Shown one piece after another: positions 63,501-64,000 of a stretch of 64,000 bases of DNA. The notes beneath the pieces are model-generated. The model did not search any database, was not told where the DNA came from, and saw only the letters and a list, made by a program, of their open reading frames with translations. The stretch comes from Wuchereria bancrofti (Eukaryota; Nematoda; Chromadorea; Rhabditida; Onchocercidae), in assembly GCA_005281725.1 (NCBI GenBank), contig SSBO01000012.1, positions 4,187,021 to 4,251,020 of the forward strand, read 5' to 3'. A program made the translations under genes and the position numbers. How positions within the stretch are numbered: the first letter of the stretch is position 1; every line of letters starts with the position of its first letter.

Positions 63501-64000
63501 CCAAATAAAACTGACTTTCCTGTATTTTAATTCATATAACTCATAAGACTATTTTTTTTTTTAAATTTTCCATACCTTTTACCGGACACTATTTTTACCA
63601 TTATTTAAGGTTGATTTTGTAAGTGCGCATAGTAAAGACGAAACGGGTAGCGGACGGTTAATACATCGACCAATATATCCAATGAAATCGTTCGTACCTG
63701 CATCTAAAAAAGTTTTGTCGTTCACTTCGTTCACGGAAGATTTTTCAGTGAATGTTAATTACGGAGAAATGAGAGAGCTTAGCACGGATCAGCTCATGTA
63801 GGTGTTTGAAGTCTTATTGTTTGTTTAAATCACTTATCTGGAAAATTTATTCTCTTTAAATTAAAATTTTTGATGTTATTCCGTTTGATTTGCAGGTGGT
63901 TGTATCTTTATAACATTATTGGATATTTTAGGGAATTTGGCTCACTTAATATCAGTGAAATTAAAATAGGTGGTGTTACGGATGTGTATTTAAGGGAAAC
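60533..64000 (+). CDS. HYOU1/GRP170, ER Hsp70-family chaperone (partial, 3' end missing)
   Basis: An Hsp110/GRP170-type ER chaperone that acts as nucleotide exchange factor for BiP. Exons seen: 60533-60590, 61182-61357, 61577-61725, 61899-62085, 62303-62496, 62602-62755, 62923-63096, 63170-63246, 63334-63466, 63610-63795 and 63932 to the edge. Exon 1 encodes a signal peptide (MNYKYMLCLVTVVNTFFSS). The ATPase domain then begins with AAMSIDFGSQWIKMALVKPG, followed by VVITVPVFFNQAERRA, TLLIYDVGATKVTAS, YSRIVGGFEITQRLRD, VVLMGGGSRVPLIQEF and NTDEAIAMGAVYQAAHLSKG. Substrate-domain sequence follows. The insertion-bearing C-terminal region and any ER-retention signal lie beyond the window. The intron after 63466 seems to use a GC donor. 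Confidence 0.92.
63467..63609 (+). other. probable GC-AG intron in HYOU1
   Basis: The upstream exon reads ...ISPIQ to CAG at 63466 and the next reads VDFVSAHS from 63610, which matches the family without gap (HYOU1 proteins have hydrophobic-Val-Glu-Phe here). The bases after CAG are GCGTGT, not GT. The nearby GT positions give a stop codon at once when joined to the same acceptor. A GC donor is therefore the simplest reading. Confidence 0.6.

Overview
This window looks like nuclear DNA of a nematode. It is strongly AT-rich and gene-dense on both strands. Genes are cut into many short exons by introns of about 50-350 bp with T-rich TTTCAG-type acceptors, and several start codons sit just behind an acceptor-like sequence, as expected where spliced leaders are added. 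The gene set (MKS1, PIEZO, a small R-SNARE, cytohesin, POFUT2, RPS2, HYOU1) is ordinary animal housekeeping and signalling content. No transposase, reverse transcriptase, viral gene, CRISPR array or rRNA/tRNA gene was recognised. Species cannot be fixed from the sequence; a clade III (Spirurina) nematode would fit but is inference.

Layout. 1-3.5 kb: little that can be supported, apart from an open frame on the minus strand running off the left edge. 3.6-6.8 kb (+): MKS1, a ciliary transition-zone protein, 13 exons. 7.1-8.0 kb (-): a small four-exon membrane-protein gene, reconstructed here from splice sites. 8.5-30.0 kb (-): one very large PIEZO mechanosensitive channel gene. 30.0-32.2 kb: its upstream region, with a perfect 47-bp tandem duplication. 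32.2-33.0 kb (-): an R-SNARE (VAMP). 36.0-36.4 kb: a long tetranucleotide microsatellite. 36.9-37.4 kb (+): a short unidentified three-exon gene. 38.9-42.0 kb (+): a highly diverged importin-alpha gene, probably a pseudogene. 42.0-47.3 kb: a gene-poor, pyrimidine-rich stretch. 47.3-50.2 kb (-): cytohesin (Sec7 + PH). 52.0-53.6 kb (-): coding-like exons of an unidentified gene. 54.2-56.8 kb (+): POFUT2. 56.9-58.8 kb (-): ribosomal protein S2, tail-to-tail with POFUT2. 60.5 kb to the right edge (+): HYOU1/GRP170, incomplete.

Exon coordinates were read by hand from reading frame, GT/AG borders and remembered family consensus. For MKS1, cytohesin, RPS2, POFUT2, the R-SNARE and the two small genes, the exon lengths add up to whole codons. 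POFUT2 and HYOU1 both act in the endoplasmic reticulum, and their upstream regions share an identical 15-bp GC-rich word. Beyond that the genes look like independent neighbours rather than one system. The most unusual items are the decayed importin-alpha, a diverged duplicate of a PH-domain exon inside the cytohesin gene, a partial exon duplication inside MKS1, and the two small genes that only appear after splicing is considered.
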